DNA of 64,000 nucleotides from Pasteurella bettyae CCUG 2042 (lineage in GTDB: Bacteria; Pseudomonadota; Gammaproteobacteria; Enterobacterales; Pasteurellaceae), in assembly GCF_000262245.1 (NCBI RefSeq), contig NZ_AJSX01000041.1:121364-185363 (forward strand), given 5' to 3'. A program made the translations under genes and the position numbers. The notes under the pieces were generated by a model. That model had not been told where the DNA came from. It searched no databases and saw only the letters and a list, made by a program, of their open reading frames with translations. This document shows, piece after piece, positions 18,206-28,915 of this stretch. How positions within the stretch are numbered: the stretch's first letter is position 1; each line of letters begins with the position of its first letter.

Positions 18206-19243
18206 TTATCTAATGATTACTTGCTGCTCACCAGCTTGTAAACATTCAACTTGACCAATTACCCAAGCTTCTTCTCCCGATGCACGCAATAAGGCCAAGG
18301 CTTTTTCTACATCTGTTTGTGGTAGTGCAATCACCATGCCTACACCACAGTTGAAGGTGCGATACATTTCATGGCGAGTAATATTACCTTGTTCTTGTAA
18401 CCATTTGAATACTGGTTGCCATTCCCAGCTACTTTCATCAATAACAACTTTCACATTATCAGGTAAGACACGTGGAATATTTTCCCAAAAGCCACCACCA
18501 GTTAAATGGGCAATAGCATGTACATCAGCATTTTCAATGAGTTTTAATACTGATTTTACATAGATTTTCGTTGGAGCTAATACTTGTTCTGATAATGGAC
18601 GACCAGCCAATTCCGCAGTCGCTGGGTTTACGCCTGACACTTCAATCACTTTACGCACTAAAGAATAGCCATTTGAGTGAGGACCACTTGAACCTAATGC
18701 AATTAATGCATCACCTGCTTTTACTTTAGTGCCATCAATGATTTTTGAACGCTCTACAACGCCCACACAGAAACCACCTAAGTCATAATCACCTAAGTGA
18801 TACATACCTGGCATTTCAGCGGTTTCTCCACCGATTAATGCACAACCAGATTGTACGCAACCTTCCGCAATACCAGAAACAACTTGAGCTGCAACATCGA
18901 CATCTAATTTTGCTGTTGCATAGTAGTCTAAGAAAAATAAAGGTTCAGCACCTTGCACCACTAAGTCATTGACACACATTGCAACTAAATCAATACCAAT
19001 AGTATCATGTTTATTCAAATCAATGGCTAGACGTAATTTTGTGCCTACTCCATCAGTGCCAGAAACTAATACTGGCTCTTTATATTTAGTGGGTAATGCA
19101 CATAATGCACCAAATCCTCCTAATCCGCCAATAACCTCTGGACGTGTTGTGCGTTTAACCAAAGGTTTAATTCGATCAACTAATGCATTACCTGCATTAA
19201 TATCAACACCAGCGTCTTTATAACTTAATGATTGTTTACTCAC
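18206..19243 (-). CDS. purM: phosphoribosylformylglycinamidine cyclo-ligase (AIR synthetase)
   Basis: 345 residues, full length for PurM. It starts [22 protein letters not shown]. Family blocks are [46 protein letters not shown] and [16 protein letters not shown]. It closes the imidazole ring with ATP, step five of purine synthesis. It heads a purM-purN operon with a PurR-type operator at 19301-19316. Confidence 0.98.
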   Translation of the reverse strand: MSKQSLSYKDAGVDINAGNALVDRIKPLVKRTTRPEVIGGLGGFGALCALPTKYKEPVLVSGTDGVGTKLRLAIDLNKHDTIGIDLVAMCVNDLVVQGAEPLFFLDYYATAKLDVDVAAQVVSGIAEGCVQSGCALIGGETAEMPGMYHLGDYDLGGFCVGVVERSKIIDGTKVKAGDALIALGSSGPHSNGYSLVRKVIEVSGVNPATAELAGRPLSEQVLAPTKIYVKSVLKLIENADVHAIAHLTGGGFWENIPRVLPDNVKVVIDESSWEWQPVFKWLQEQGNITRHEMYRTFNCGVGMVIALPQTDVEKALALLRASGEEAWVIGQVECLQAGEQQVIIR

Positions 19244-19300
19244 GGTTGTTTCCTATAATTTAATAGCCAGAAATAAATTGGGAACTATTGTATCATGCTT

Positions 19301-19316
19301 ACGTAATCGTTTGCGA
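19301..19316 (-). promoter_or_regulatory. PurR operator at the purM promoter
   Basis: ACGTAATCGTTTGCGA on the plus strand matches the PurR operator ACGCAAACGTTTGCGT at 13 of 16 positions. It lies 58 bases upstream of purM. A possible -10 (TACAAT on the minus strand, 19287-19292) places it over the -35 region, fit for repression. Confidence 0.72.
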
Positions 19317-19356
19317 CAGTTGTTTAAAAAGAATTAATGAATTTACTTAATTTATC

Positions 19357-20145
19357 TTAAGCAAACATCTTACAACTATTTTTCCAAATCACATCTTGAA
19401 TAACTTCTGGAGATTCTGCTCTTAATTCACAGAGCGATTTAAAAGTCTCAGCGACTCGTTCAGGGCGATTCACTTGCCCTTGAAAACCAAATACGGGCAT
19501 ATCTGGAGTATCTGTTTCTAGCACTAAAGCCTCTAAAGGCAATTTACTGATAACTTGACGTGTTTTGTTAGCTCGTTGGTAAGTAATCACACCACCTACA
19601 CCAATTTTATAGCCTAATTCGACAAATTTTTTAGCTTGCTCATAACTCCCAGAAAACCCATGCAATACACCTGCTTTAGGTAATTGTAAACGTTTTACAA
19701 AAGTAAATAATTGATCATGAGATTTACGGCTATGTAGATTAACAGGCAACTGATATTGTTTGGCGAGTAATAATTGTGCTTCTAGAAACTCACATTGTTT
19801 TTTCCAGCATTCGTCAGTTAATAGTTCAGGAATGCTAGATTCCAAGCCTATTTCAGCGATCGCCGTCAAATTTGTTGAGGATTGACGTAAATAATTTTCT
19901 AAATTATCTAAATGCGTTAATTGATGCTCTTGAATATACAATGGATGTAACCCCAACCCACAATACAGTTGACTAGGGAAAAGTGCGGTCATGTTTAGAA
20001 TATTTTCGAAATCATCTTGCTTCACTGCCACAATTAAAATTTTTTGTACATCAGCTAATAAAGCATTAGCCACTAATGAGGATAAGGATTCCCCTGTACT
20101 TCGTTGCAAATAATCAAGATGAGTATGAGTATCGAAAAAAGACAT
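19357..20145 (-). CDS. yjjV: TatD-family metal-dependent hydrolase YjjV
   Basis: 262 residues. The metal site is visible: DTHTHLD at residues 5-11, EIGLES, LHSRKSHDQ, HGFSGSYEQAKKF and LETDTPDMPVFGFQGQ. The last block and GYKIGVGGVITYQRANKTR agree better with YjjV than with TatD or YcfH. TatD proteins are 3'-5' exonucleases or deoxyribonucleases; the physiological substrate of YjjV is not settled. An uptake signal is inside at 19981-19989. Confidence 0.9.
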   Translation of the reverse strand: MSFFDTHTHLDYLQRSTGESLSSLVANALLADVQKILIVAVKQDDFENILNMTALFPSQLYCGLGLHPLYIQEHQLTHLDNLENYLRQSSTNLTAIAEIGLESSIPELLTDECWKKQCEFLEAQLLLAKQYQLPVNLHSRKSHDQLFTFVKRLQLPKAGVLHGFSGSYEQAKKFVELGYKIGVGGVITYQRANKTRQVISKLPLEALVLETDTPDMPVFGFQGQVNRPERVAETFKSLCELRAESPEVIQDVIWKNSCKMFA

Positions 20146-20191
20146 AAATTTAGTTCTATATAGTAAAAAAGCGGTCTAAACCACTTCTTAT

Positions 20192-20761
20192 TTATTCAAC
20201 CGACACGGATTTAATCACCACATCTTCTACAGGTACATCACGATACATACCCACACTAGAGGTTTTCACTTTAGCAATTTTATCGACTACGTCCATGCCT
20301 GCAATCACTTTACCGAATACCGCATATCCCCAACCTTGTTGAGTTTGCTCAGTAAAATTTAAAAAGTCATTATCATTTAAATTAATAAAAAACTGTGCAG
20401 TTGCTGAATTAGGATTAGAAGTACGAGCCATAGCAATAGTACCACGTAAATTTTTCAGCCCATTATTGGCTTCATTTTTAATTGGCGCTTGCGTTTCTTT
20501 TTGAGCCATACCCACTGAAAAACCACCACCTTGAATCATAAAGCCATCAATTACACGGTGGAAAATAGTATTTTCATAAAAACCCGATTGGGCATAATCT
20601 AAAAAGTTTTTCGCAGAAATCGGTGCATTTTTTTCATCTAAGCTAATTTTAATATCGCCTTGATTAGTATGTAAGATCACATCTTTAGCATCAACATTTA
20701 CTGATATTAGCAATGTTGCTGAAGCAAAAAGTGCGGTACAAATTTGAGAAATTTTCATCAT
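20192..20761 (-). CDS. ppiA: periplasmic cyclophilin-type peptidyl-prolyl isomerase
   Basis: 189 residues with a signal peptide ([20 protein letters not shown]..., cleavage probably after NVDA). The cyclophilin core starts [14 protein letters not shown] and has [14 protein letters not shown] with catalytic Arg69, then ATAQFFINL. It speeds proline isomerisation in the periplasm. It is closely similar to the cytoplasmic ppiB gene directly upstream, so the two look like a duplication with a signal peptide added or lost. An uptake signal lies in the signal-peptide coding region (20729-20737). Confidence 0.93.
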   Translation of the reverse strand: MMKISQICTALFASATLLISVNVDAKDVILHTNQGDIKISLDEKNAPISAKNFLDYAQSGFYENTIFHRVIDGFMIQGGGFSVGMAQKETQAPIKNEANNGLKNLRGTIAMARTSNPNSATAQFFINLNDNDFLNFTEQTQQGWGYAVFGKVIAGMDVVDKIAKVKTSSVGMYRDVPVEDVVIKSVSVE

Positions 20762-20779
20762 ATTTTATTCATCAAAACA

Positions 20780-20808
20780 TATAAAGAGTGGGCGAAAAAC
20801 GCCCACCC
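20780..20808 (-). terminator. hairpin between ppiB and ppiA
   Basis: GTGGGCG (20788-20794) pairs with CGCCCAC (20800-20806) over a five-A loop. The minus-strand tail is TCTTTATAT, a weak T-run. It could end the ppiB transcript or attenuate ppiA. Confidence 0.5.
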
Positions 20809-20814
20809 AATTAA

Positions 20815-21324
20815 TTAATCTACAGTTACACTGGTAATAATTACGTCTTCTTTTGGCACATCTTGATGAAAACCAGCATTACCTGTTTTAACGCCTTTGA
20901 TTTTATCCACAACATCCATGCCTTCAACCACTTCACCAAATACAGCGTAGCCCCACTCTTGTACAACTTCACGACCAAACATTTCTTTTGCACGAAAATC
21001 TAAGAATGTGTTATCCGCCACATTAATAAAAAATTGCGCAGTGGCTGAATGCGGATCGGAAGTACGTGCCATCGCAATAGTACCTCGTTTATTACTTAAA
21101 CGGTTATTCGCTTCATTTTTAATGGGTGCTTTAGTATTTTTTTCACGCATACCAGGTTCCATGCCACCACCTTGAATCATAAATCCATCAATAACACGAT
21201 GGAAAATTGTGTTATTATAGAAACCTTCTTTGCAATATGCCTCAAAATTAGCTGCTGTTTCTGGTGCTTTTTCGTGATTTAATGCAATTTTAATATCACC
21301 AAAATTGGTATGTAATGTAACCAT
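20815..21324 (-). CDS. ppiB: cytoplasmic cyclophilin-type peptidyl-prolyl isomerase
   Basis: 169 residues from the ATG at 21324, preceded by AAGGAAAACATA. The frame runs 14 codons further upstream, but that part is not family-like. The core [14 protein letters not shown] has catalytic Arg43, and ATAQFFINV follows. There is no signal peptide, so it is cytoplasmic. It stands divergent from cysS, the arrangement known in Haemophilus. The uptake signal at 21396-21404 lies in the shared promoter region. Confidence 0.95.
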   Translation of the reverse strand: MVTLHTNFGDIKIALNHEKAPETAANFEAYCKEGFYNNTIFHRVIDGFMIQGGGMEPGMREKNTKAPIKNEANNRLSNKRGTIAMARTSDPHSATAQFFINVADNTFLDFRAKEMFGREVVQEWGYAVFGEVVEGMDVVDKIKGVKTGNAGFHQDVPKEDVIITSVTVD

Positions 21325-21476
21325 TATGTTTTCCTTATAAAAAATGAATGGGAATTTGACTCGCATTATTCCATAAAATGCTGTTTAGTGCTATAAAGTG
21401 CGGTATAAATTATAAGAATTTCGTTGCTCTCGTCCTTTGTCGAGAAGTACAAACTCGCCCTAATTGAGAATTTAAC

Positions 21477-22856
21477 ATGTTAAAAATCTTTAATACCCTA
21501 ACTAGAGAAAAAGAAGAATTTAAACCTATTAACCCAAATCAAGTGGGTATGTATGTTTGTGGCGTGACCGTTTACGATCTATGCCATTTTGGTCATGGAC
21601 GCACTTTTGTGTCTTTTGATGTTATTGCACGTTATTTACGTTTTCTTGGCTATAATCTTCGTTTTATCCGCAATATCACCGATGTTGACGACAAAATTAT
21701 CAAACGTGCGTTAGAAAATAATGAAACCTGTGATCAATTAGTGGAGCGTATGATTGCTGAAATGCATAAAGATTTTGATGCATTAAATATCTTGCGCCCT
21801 GATGTCGAACCTCGTGCGACCAAACATATGCCTGAAATTATTGCTATGGTTGAAGCCTTAATTAAACGAGGTCATGCTTATGTTGCCGCTGATGGTGATG
21901 TCATGTTTGATGTAGAAAGTTACCAAAACTATGGTCGTCTTTCTCGTCAAAATCTTGAACAATTACAAGCAGGTGCTCGTGTTGAAATCAAATCCGTAAA
22001 GAAAAATCCAATGGACTTTGTTCTTTGGAAAATGTCTAAGCCGAATGAACCAAGTTGGGAATCGCCTTGGGGCAAAGGACGTCCAGGTTGGCATATTGAA
22101 TGTTCCGCAATGAATAGCAAAGAATTGGGTAATCATTTTGATATTCACGGTGGTGGTTCAGACTTAATGTTTCCTCATCACGAAAATGAAATTGCTCAAT
22201 CTTGCTGTGCTCATGATGGCGAATATGTAAATTATTGGTTGCATACGGGCATGCTCACCATTAATGAAGAGAAAATGTCAAAATCCTTAAATAATTTCTT
22301 CACCATTCGTGATATTTTAACCAAATATGACAGTGAAAGTGTACGTTACTTCTTCTTAACCGCACAATATCGTAGCCTATTAGATTATAGCGAAGAAAAT
22401 ATTGGGCTGGCACGTAAAGCCTTGGAACGTTTATACACTGCATTACGTGGTTGTGATTTCAATGTGAAGATGCCTGAAAGTGATCAATATGTAGAAGCTT
22501 TTAAAGAGGCAATGGATGATGACTTCAACACGCCAGGTGCATTAGCCGTATTATTTGATTTGGCTCGAGAAATCAATAAGTTAAAAACTGAAAATATTAA
22601 TGAAGCGAATCGTCTTAGTTCACGCTTAAAACAATTAGCCGGTGTTTTAGGTCTACTAGAGCAAGATCCTGAATCCTTCTTACAAGGTGATACTGCAGAT
22701 GATGAAGTGGCAAAAATTGAACAGCTAATTAAACAACGTAATGAAGCTCGTGCGGCCAAAGATTGGGCTCAAGCTGATGCTGCTCGTAATGAATTAACTG
22801 CAATGGGTATCGTGTTAGAAGATGGTGCCAACGGCACCACTTGGCGTAAACAGTAA
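21477..22856 (+). CDS. cysS: cysteinyl-tRNA synthetase
   Basis: 459 residues. Class I signatures are HFGH (residues 37-40, the HIGH motif) and KMSKS (about residue 266). Cys28 in YVCGVTVYD belongs to the zinc site that selects cysteine, with further ligands in WHIECSAMN and FPHHENE. It charges tRNA-Cys in the cytosol. It is monocistronic between the divergent ppiB and a clear terminator. Confidence 0.98.
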   Translation: MLKIFNTLTREKEEFKPINPNQVGMYVCGVTVYDLCHFGHGRTFVSFDVIARYLRFLGYNLRFIRNITDVDDKIIKRALENNETCDQLVERMIAEMHKDFDALNILRPDVEPRATKHMPEIIAMVEALIKRGHAYVAADGDVMFDVESYQNYGRLSRQNLEQLQAGARVEIKSVKKNPMDFVLWKMSKPNEPSWESPWGKGRPGWHIECSAMNSKELGNHFDIHGGGSDLMFPHHENEIAQSCCAHDGEYVNYWLHTGMLTINEEKMSKSLNNFFTIRDILTKYDSESVRYFFLTAQYRSLLDYSEENIGLARKALERLYTALRGCDFNVKMPESDQYVEAFKEAMDDDFNTPGALAVLFDLAREINKLKTENINEANRLSSRLKQLAGVLGLLEQDPESFLQGDTADDEVAKIEQLIKQRNEARAAKDWAQADAARNELTAMGIVLEDGANGTTWRKQ

Positions 22857-22873
22857 CCCCATAAATGACGATT

Positions 22874-22902
22874 AAGGGAATGTTTTAGCATTCCCTTTTT
22901 TA
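22874..22902 (+). terminator. intrinsic terminator of cysS
   Basis: AAGGGAATG (22874-22882) pairs with CATTCCCTT (22889-22897), six-base loop, then T's. It lies 18 bases after the stop codon. Confidence 0.92.
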
Positions 22903-23043
22903 TGCTTAATGCTTTATGGTTTTTTTATGTAACATTTTCGTCTAAAAATATCTTGCTTTACTAGTTGAATTGTTTCAATTAATGGTGTTAAATCTGCACT
23001 ATTATTAAGGCTTTTTTAAATTTAGTGGTAAGGCAACAAGTCC

Positions 23044-23874
23044 ATGTGTCAAATGTTAGCAATGAACTGCAATACACCAACAGATATTGTATTCTCTTTT
23101 GAAGGCTTTCGACGCCGAGCAGGAATGACAGATTGTCATTCTGATGGCTTTGGCATTGCATTTTTTGAAGGGAAAGGGGTACGTGTATTTCGTGATGATA
23201 AACCTGGTTCAATCTCTCCGATTGCAGATTGTGTGAAACAATATCATATAAAATCATTAAATGTGATCGCACACATTCGAAAAGCAACCCAAGGTGTCGT
23301 TAACATTGAAAATACTCATCCTTTTATTCGTGAAATATGGGGAGAAAACTGGGTATTTGCTCACAATGGTAATCTCAATCAATTGCCTGATTTATCCAAC
23401 TGCTATTGCTCTCCGATTGGAAATACGGATTCTGAAGTCGCTTTTTGTTACATGGCAGCCCAGTTAAAACAACGCTTTTGCAAAAAACCAACAGAACAAG
23501 AAATTTTTACGGCTATTAAAGAATTAGCGATGGAATTATCTGCATATGGCACCTTTAATTTTCTTCTTTCTAATGGAGAATGGATGATTGCACATTGTTC
23601 CACCAATTTACATTACATTACTCGACAAGCACCATTTGGTAAAGCAGAACGTATTGATGATAATAACGTGATTGATTTCAGAAATTATGTCAAGGACACT
23701 GATAAAGTTACTATTGTAACCACCTTTCCTCTGACTAAAAATGAAATTTGGACAAAAATGGAACATGGTGGTTTAGTGATGTTCAAAGATGGAATGAAAG
23801 TCCGTGAAATTGTAGGTAAACCTAAAGTTGCAGTAGATGATGGAACATTGGGCATTGCTAAAATAGCAGCGTAG
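23044..23874 (+). CDS. yafJ: class II glutamine amidotransferase-like protein YafJ
   Basis: 276 residues starting MCQMLAMNCNTPTDIVFSFE, so the N-terminal nucleophile would be Cys2 after Met removal. HIRKATQGVVNIENTHPF and FAHNGNLNQLPDL are the Ntn-hydrolase glutaminase blocks. There is no synthetase domain, so it is a stand-alone glutaminase-type protein whose acceptor is unknown. It has its own gap upstream and ends at an uptake-signal terminator facing thrC. Confidence 0.9.
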   Translation: MCQMLAMNCNTPTDIVFSFEGFRRRAGMTDCHSDGFGIAFFEGKGVRVFRDDKPGSISPIADCVKQYHIKSLNVIAHIRKATQGVVNIENTHPFIREIWGENWVFAHNGNLNQLPDLSNCYCSPIGNTDSEVAFCYMAAQLKQRFCKKPTEQEIFTAIKELAMELSAYGTFNFLLSNGEWMIAHCSTNLHYITRQAPFGKAERIDDNNVIDFRNYVKDTDKVTIVTTFPLTKNEIWTKMEHGGLVMFKDGMKVREIVGKPKVAVDDGTLGIAKIAA

Positions 23875-23876
23875 AA

Positions 23877-23925
23877 ATAAAAAAAGTGCGGTCAAAATTT
23901 CAAAAATTTGTACCGCACTTTTTTA
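23877..23925. terminator. bidirectional terminator of inverted uptake signals, yafJ / thrC
   Basis: AAAAAGTGCGGT (ending 23892) and ACCGCACTTTTTT (from 23912) form the stem, with exact uptake signals at 23884-23892 and 23912-23920. It separates convergent genes. Confidence 0.92.
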
Positions 23926-23939
23926 TGATTTACTAAGAC

Positions 23940-25214
23940 CTATTTTAATAAATACGTACGCAATTTGATAAAGTCTGCATCCATTTCCTCAGATAACAAA
24001 GGTAATTGATTATGTTTATCTAAAGTGGTAGGCAATGGTAATGTAATATTAAGAATTCGTTCTACACTTTCTTTGAATTTTGCGGGATGTGCAGTACATA
24101 AGAAGATTCCAACTTCATCAGGTTGAAGCTGTTCTATCAATGCTTGATATGCAATTGCTCCATGAGGCTCGCAAACATAACCTACTGCGAATTGTGCTTT
24201 TAATGCCACTTCTGTCTGCTCATCATTAAAGGCACAAGCGCCTAAATTAGTTAATTTCCAACCATTGCGTTTAAATAGCTCTTCTACACGAGGCCAATTA
24301 TTAGGACGGCTAACATCCATTGCATTTGATAACGTTGCCACAGTTGCATTAGGTTCCCATTTTCCCGATTGTAAATAACGAGGAACCGTATCATTAGCAT
24401 TCGTTGATGCAATAAAACGTTTGATTGGTAAACCTAAAGTTTTTGCAATTAACCCCGCAGTTAAGTTACCAAAGTTACCACTTGGTACGGATACAACTAA
24501 GTTATTACGTTTTTCTTTTGGTAATTGCGCTATTGCTTCAAAATAATAACAAACTTGTGCCAATAAACGGCTAATATTAATTGAATTCGCTGAATTTAAA
24601 CCAATAGCTTGACGTAATTGTGCATCATCAAAAGCCTGTTTAACTAAAGCTTGGCAATCATCAAAGTCCCCATGAATAGCCACTGTACGAATATTACCTC
24701 CTAAAGTACAGAATAACTTTTCTTGTAATGGGCTAATTTTACCTTTTGGATAAAGGATTACTACATTAATATTTTCTAAGCCATAAAATGCATGAGCTAC
24801 TGCCGCACCAGTATCACCTGAAGTCGCGGTTAAAATAGTAATTTTTTCATCACCTCGTACAGCTGCCAATGCTTGAGCCATAAAGCGACCGCCAAAGTCT
24901 TTAAATGCCAATGTTGGACCATGGAATAATTCTAATGCATAAATATTGTTCATCACTTTGACAAGTGGAGCAGGAAAGGTAAAGGCATTTTTAATCGCAT
25001 TATTTAAGGTTTGTGTAGGAATCTCATCACCAATTATTGTCGCTAACACTTTCTGGCTACGCTCAACTAATGGTAAATCTAATAATTCCTCAATATTATC
25101 TAATTGAGGAATAATCTCTGGAAAAAATAATCCCTGATCTTTTCCCAATCCCTGACGGACTGCCTGGGCAAAATTCACCTGTTGTTCTGGATGTTTTATG
25201 TTGTATAAATTCAT
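23940..25214 (-). CDS. thrC: threonine synthase
   Basis: 424 residues. The pyridoxal-phosphate lysine is Lys105 in LAFKDFGGRFMAQ. ATSGDTGAAVAHAF is the phosphate/PLP binding block and SVPSGNFGNLTAGLIAK is also family-specific. It converts O-phosphohomoserine to threonine. It is the last gene of thrL-thrABC, 57 bases after thrB. Confidence 0.98.
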   Translation of the reverse strand: MNLYNIKHPEQQVNFAQAVRQGLGKDQGLFFPEIIPQLDNIEELLDLPLVERSQKVLATIIGDEIPTQTLNNAIKNAFTFPAPLVKVMNNIYALELFHGPTLAFKDFGGRFMAQALAAVRGDEKITILTATSGDTGAAVAHAFYGLENINVVILYPKGKISPLQEKLFCTLGGNIRTVAIHGDFDDCQALVKQAFDDAQLRQAIGLNSANSINISRLLAQVCYYFEAIAQLPKEKRNNLVVSVPSGNFGNLTAGLIAKTLGLPIKRFIASTNANDTVPRYLQSGKWEPNATVATLSNAMDVSRPNNWPRVEELFKRNGWKLTNLGACAFNDEQTEVALKAQFAVGYVCEPHGAIAYQALIEQLQPDEVGIFLCTAHPAKFKESVERILNITLPLPTTLDKHNQLPLLSEEMDADFIKLRTYLLK

Positions 25215-25271
25215 ATTAACTTTTCTATGTTGTGTTGATAATAATATATTCGCCCAATTAACTGATTTCTA

Positions 25272-26219
25272 TTAGTAATTGAGCTCTCTCGCACCTTGAT
25301 TATCTACTTTGCAAATATGTACAAAACCTTCATTATTTTGTAAATAGCTATTTTCTAAATAGGTAGATAATTTCATTGCTGTGGATAAATCTGCTGCAAT
25401 TGAAAAAATTGTTGGTCCAGAGCCTGAAATACCTGTTGCTAACGCACCTAAATCACGTGCGGCTTGTTTTACTTCAGCAAAATTTGGTAATAATGACTCT
25501 CGATAAGGCTCGGCAATCACATCTTTCATCATAAGAGCCGCTAAAACATCCTGATGAGTATGACAAGCATGAACAAAGCTAGCTAAATGACGACCATGAG
25601 CAATCACATCCTGACGCGTATAACTTTTAGGTAAAATTGCGCGAGCTTCTGCTGTTGAAACTTCAATACCTGGATAAGCTAATATCCAATACCATTCATT
25701 AAAAAATGGTAATGTCTGACAAATATTACCTAAAGATTGAACCATGAGTTGTACACCGCCTAAATAACAAGGCGCAACATTATCATAGTGGATTGAGCCA
25801 GAAATACGCCCTTCAAGCTCTCCCATCATTTCTAATAGTTCCATTTTTGAAAACGGCTCATGATGAAATTTATTTAATGCGACTAATGCCGCCACAATGG
25901 AGCAAGCACTAGAACCAAGACCTGAACCAATTGGCATATTTTTTTCTAAAGTCAAACGTAAAGATTTAGTTTGACCACCACGCAATTTAAAACGCTCGCT
26001 AAACAACACATAAGCCTGATAAACAATATTCTTTTGCGGCTCTTTAGGTAATTTTCTGACAAAATAACCCGCACTTTCTAATTCAAAACCACTTGAGATA
26101 GATTCAATTTGAACTACATCGCCTAATAACGAACCATCTATTGGAGACACAGCAGCGCCCAAGCTATCAAATCCGACACTCATATTTGCACTTGAAGCAG
26201 GTGCATAAATTCTTAGCAT
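25272..26219 (-). CDS. thrB: homoserine kinase
   Basis: 315 residues from the ATG at 26219. An in-frame ATG four codons upstream overlaps the thrA stop (TAATG), but GGAGG placed 7 bases before the second ATG and the conserved start [20 protein letters not shown] favour the latter. The GHMP-kinase glycine loop is [20 protein letters not shown]. It phosphorylates homoserine with ATP. Translation is probably coupled to thrA. Confidence 0.97.
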   Translation of the reverse strand: MLRIYAPASSANMSVGFDSLGAAVSPIDGSLLGDVVQIESISSGFELESAGYFVRKLPKEPQKNIVYQAYVLFSERFKLRGGQTKSLRLTLEKNMPIGSGLGSSACSIVAALVALNKFHHEPFSKMELLEMMGELEGRISGSIHYDNVAPCYLGGVQLMVQSLGNICQTLPFFNEWYWILAYPGIEVSTAEARAILPKSYTRQDVIAHGRHLASFVHACHTHQDVLAALMMKDVIAEPYRESLLPNFAEVKQAARDLGALATGISGSGPTIFSIAADLSTAMKLSTYLENSYLQNNEGFVHICKVDNQGARELNY

Positions 26220-26230
26220 TGAGTCCTCCA

Positions 26231-28681
26231 TTATTGTTTCAATGTTCTCAAAATATCAGCAAAAATACCTGCTGCGGTTACTGCATTACCTGCCCCATAG
26301 CCACGTAATAACAAAGGGATAGGTTGATAATAACGAGTATAAAATGCTAATGCATTCTCTCCATTTTTTACCTTATATAATGGATCGTCTGAATCTACTT
26401 CAACAATAGAGACCTTGCATTTCCCATCTTTAATTTGTCCTACATAGCGTAAGACTTTACCTTCAGATTGTGCTTTATCTACACGTTTTTTAAATTCAGC
26501 ATCAAGTGTTGGTAAAATTTCCATAAATTCAGCCGCACTTTTTCCCTCTGAAAAACCTTTAGGTAAAACACTCTCTACTTCCACATCTTCAAGCTCAAGC
26601 TCTAGACCTATTTCCCGAGCAAGAATTAATAACTTTCGTGCAACATCTTGACCTGATAAATCATCGCGTGGATCGGGTTCTGTAAAACCTTTTTCACGTG
26701 CTAAAGTGGTTACTTCCGATAGGGACAATCCTTCTTCTAACTTACCGAAAATAAAAGATAATGACCCCGATAAGATACCTGAAAAATATTCCACTTCATC
26801 ACCTGCGGCAAGCAAGTTTTGTAAGTTTTCGATAACAGGTAATCCAGCACCAACATTAGTATCATATAAAAATTTACGCTGGTTTTTACGTGCATTTTCA
26901 CGGACTAAATTATAGTAGGCGATTTCGCGAGTATTCGCTTTTTTATTCGGGGTAACCACATGAAATCCTTCGCTTAACGCTCGCGCATATAAGCCAGAAA
27001 CAGATTCAGCGGTAGTACAATCAACAAATACAGGGTTCACTACATGATGTAATTTAATAAATGAAAGTAATACATCGAAATCAGATGGCTGAGTTGCATT
27101 GGCAAGATCTTCCTTCCAATTATCTAAACATAATCCATCTTTATTAAGTAACATTTTATTGGAGTTTGCTAATGCACAAACTCGAATTTCAATATCCTTC
27201 TTTGCTAAATACTCTTTTTGATGTTTAATTTGTTCAATGAGTTCTCCTCCAACACCACCAACACCAACTAAAAACATATCTACACTCTTTTTATTATTAA
27301 AAAGCGCTTGGTGAGTTGCTTTTACTGCTTCTATCGCTTTATTTTGTGCAACTACCGCAGAAATAGATCGTTCTGATGAACCTTGAGCAATGGCAACAAT
27401 GCTAATATTAGCTTGGGATAGTGCAGTAAAAAAGCGGGCTGCAATCCCTTTTGCTTGTTTCATACCATCACCGACCACAGAAATAATTGATAAGTCTTGA
27501 ATCACTTCAACAGGTTCTAATAGTTTATCTGCAAGTTCTTGAGCAAATTCTATATTTAATGCTGACTCAGCTTTATCAATTAACTTAGCTGGCACACAGA
27601 AGCTAATACTATATTCAGAAGAAGATTGTGTAATTAAAATCACTGAAACGCCAGCATTTGACATTGTTGAGAAAACTCGAGCTGCCATGCCAACCATCCC
27701 TTGCATACCAGGGCCAGAAACATTAAACATAACTACATTATCAAGATTTGTAATCCCTTTGACCTGTAATTCTCCCAATTCTGGTTGACGACTATCAATA
27801 ATGGAACCTGGTGCATTTGGATTAGCAGTATTCTTAATTAAGCATGGAATGTTTGTTTGTACTAAAGGACCAATTGTTCTAGGATGGATCACCTTGGCAC
27901 CAAAATAAGATAATTCCATCGCTTCACGATATGAAAGATTTGGCAACAAGCGGGCATCTGGCACTAAACGAGGATCACAAGTAAATACGCCATCAACATC
28001 AGTCCAAATTTCACATACACTTGCCCCAAGACAAGCAGCTAAACATGCAGCTGAATAATCAGAACCATTACGTCCTAACAACACTAATTCACCATTTTGA
28101 TTACCTGCGGTAAAACCTGCCATCAATACAATATTCTTTTGTGGAATTTCTTCTGTAGCAATACGCTTTGTCGATTCTTCAATATCAACTGAGGATTCTA
28201 GATAACTGCCATAAGCTAATAATTTTTCAACTGGATTAATTTGTGTCACTTGATAACCACAAGCTTCAAACCAAGCTTTCATAATAGCAATTGAGAGTTT
28301 TTCACCTCTACAATCAATGGTTGCTTTTATTGCGTCATCTATTTTGCCTAATTGGCGAATTGATTCTAATAAAGTTGCAATTTCATCAAATTCATTATCA
28401 ATGATCGCTTTTGTTGCGACTAAAGCAAAATTGTTATTTTTCTCATACAACCCATTAATAATCTTATAAAAAATTTCACGAGCTTCATTGAAATTGGTAT
28501 CAGTGGACTGGTTAAGACTCGCTTTTTCAGAGAGTGCAACCAAATGGTTAGTAATTTTTGCAGGTGCCGATAATACTGCTGCGGCTTGTTCCTCCAAATG
28601 GGCTTGTTCAATTAACTGCGCCGCTTGTAAAAAACATTCTGGGTTAGCAAGCGAGGTTCCGCCAAATTTAAGTACGCGCAT
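26231..28681 (-). CDS. thrA: bifunctional aspartokinase / homoserine dehydrogenase I
   Basis: 816 residues. The N-terminal aspartokinase starts [21 protein letters not shown] regulatory region with two ACT-type repeats ([20 protein letters not shown] and [20 protein letters not shown]) follows. The C-terminal homoserine dehydrogenase begins at the NAD(P) loop [14 protein letters not shown] (about residue 475) and includes [17 protein letters not shown]. It performs the first and third steps from aspartate to threonine and methionine. The ACT repeats imply threonine feedback. Expression is set by the thr attenuator upstream. Confidence 0.98.
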   Translation of the reverse strand: MRVLKFGGTSLANPECFLQAAQLIEQAHLEEQAAAVLSAPAKITNHLVALSEKASLNQSTDTNFNEAREIFYKIINGLYEKNNNFALVATKAIIDNEFDEIATLLESIRQLGKIDDAIKATIDCRGEKLSIAIMKAWFEACGYQVTQINPVEKLLAYGSYLESSVDIEESTKRIATEEIPQKNIVLMAGFTAGNQNGELVLLGRNGSDYSAACLAACLGASVCEIWTDVDGVFTCDPRLVPDARLLPNLSYREAMELSYFGAKVIHPRTIGPLVQTNIPCLIKNTANPNAPGSIIDSRQPELGELQVKGITNLDNVVMFNVSGPGMQGMVGMAARVFSTMSNAGVSVILITQSSSEYSISFCVPAKLIDKAESALNIEFAQELADKLLEPVEVIQDLSIISVVGDGMKQAKGIAARFFTALSQANISIVAIAQGSSERSISAVVAQNKAIEAVKATHQALFNNKKSVDMFLVGVGGVGGELIEQIKHQKEYLAKKDIEIRVCALANSNKMLLNKDGLCLDNWKEDLANATQPSDFDVLLSFIKLHHVVNPVFVDCTTAESVSGLYARALSEGFHVVTPNKKANTREIAYYNLVRENARKNQRKFLYDTNVGAGLPVIENLQNLLAAGDEVEYFSGILSGSLSFIFGKLEEGLSLSEVTTLAREKGFTEPDPRDDLSGQDVARKLLILAREIGLELELEDVEVESVLPKGFSEGKSAAEFMEILPTLDAEFKKRVDKAQSEGKVLRYVGQIKDGKCKVSIVEVDSDDPLYKVKNGENALAFYTRYYQPIPLLLRGYGAGNAVTAAGIFADILRTLKQ

Positions 28682-28726
28682 AGATAGCTCCTATCAGTAA
28701 TATGTTGTGAATATTTAAAATCTGCA

Positions 28727-28755
28727 TAAAAAAACCCGCATAATATGCGGGTTTA
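28727..28755 (-). terminator. thr operon attenuator terminator
   Basis: On the minus strand AAACCCGCAT and ATGCGGGTTT (28754-28732) form a strong stem followed by seven T's. The 5' arm (AACCCGC) can instead pair perfectly with GCGGGTT at the end of the leader peptide gene (about 28781-28787), giving an antiterminator when the ribosome stalls in the leader. Confidence 0.9.
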
Positions 28756-28778
28756 ATGTATTTTTTATTTAGTACGCA

Positions 28779-28847
28779 CTAACCCGCCCCGTTACACATG
28801 GTAATGGTCATCATAATGGTGGTCATGGTCATTGCGAAGTTATTCAT
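28779..28847 (-). CDS. thrL: thr operon leader peptide
   Basis: A 22-codon ORF (ATG at 28847, TAG at 28779-28781). It begins MNNFAMTMTTIMMTITM and ends CNGAG. Five Thr and two Ile codons are concentrated in residues 7-16, and the NGAG end is the same as in E. coli ThrL (GNGAG). The terminal GCG-GGT codons form the antiterminator arm. It works by ribosome stalling when charged Thr (or Ile) tRNA is scarce. Unusually it also holds five internal Met codons. Confidence 0.92.
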   Translation of the reverse strand: MNNFAMTMTTIMMTITMCNGAG

Positions 28848-28878
28848 AAAATAATCTATGTTCAAAATTAATACACTA

Positions 28879-28907
28879 CAAATACAAAAGTTTTTATACC
28901 TTGTCAA
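28879..28907 (-). promoter_or_regulatory. thr operon promoter
   Basis: On the minus strand a perfect -35 TTGACA (28907-28902) is followed after 17 bases by TATTTG (28884-28879) as a weak -10. It lies 32 bases before the leader peptide start. Assignment of the -10 is tentative. Confidence 0.5.
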
Positions 28908-28915
28908 TAAAAAAA

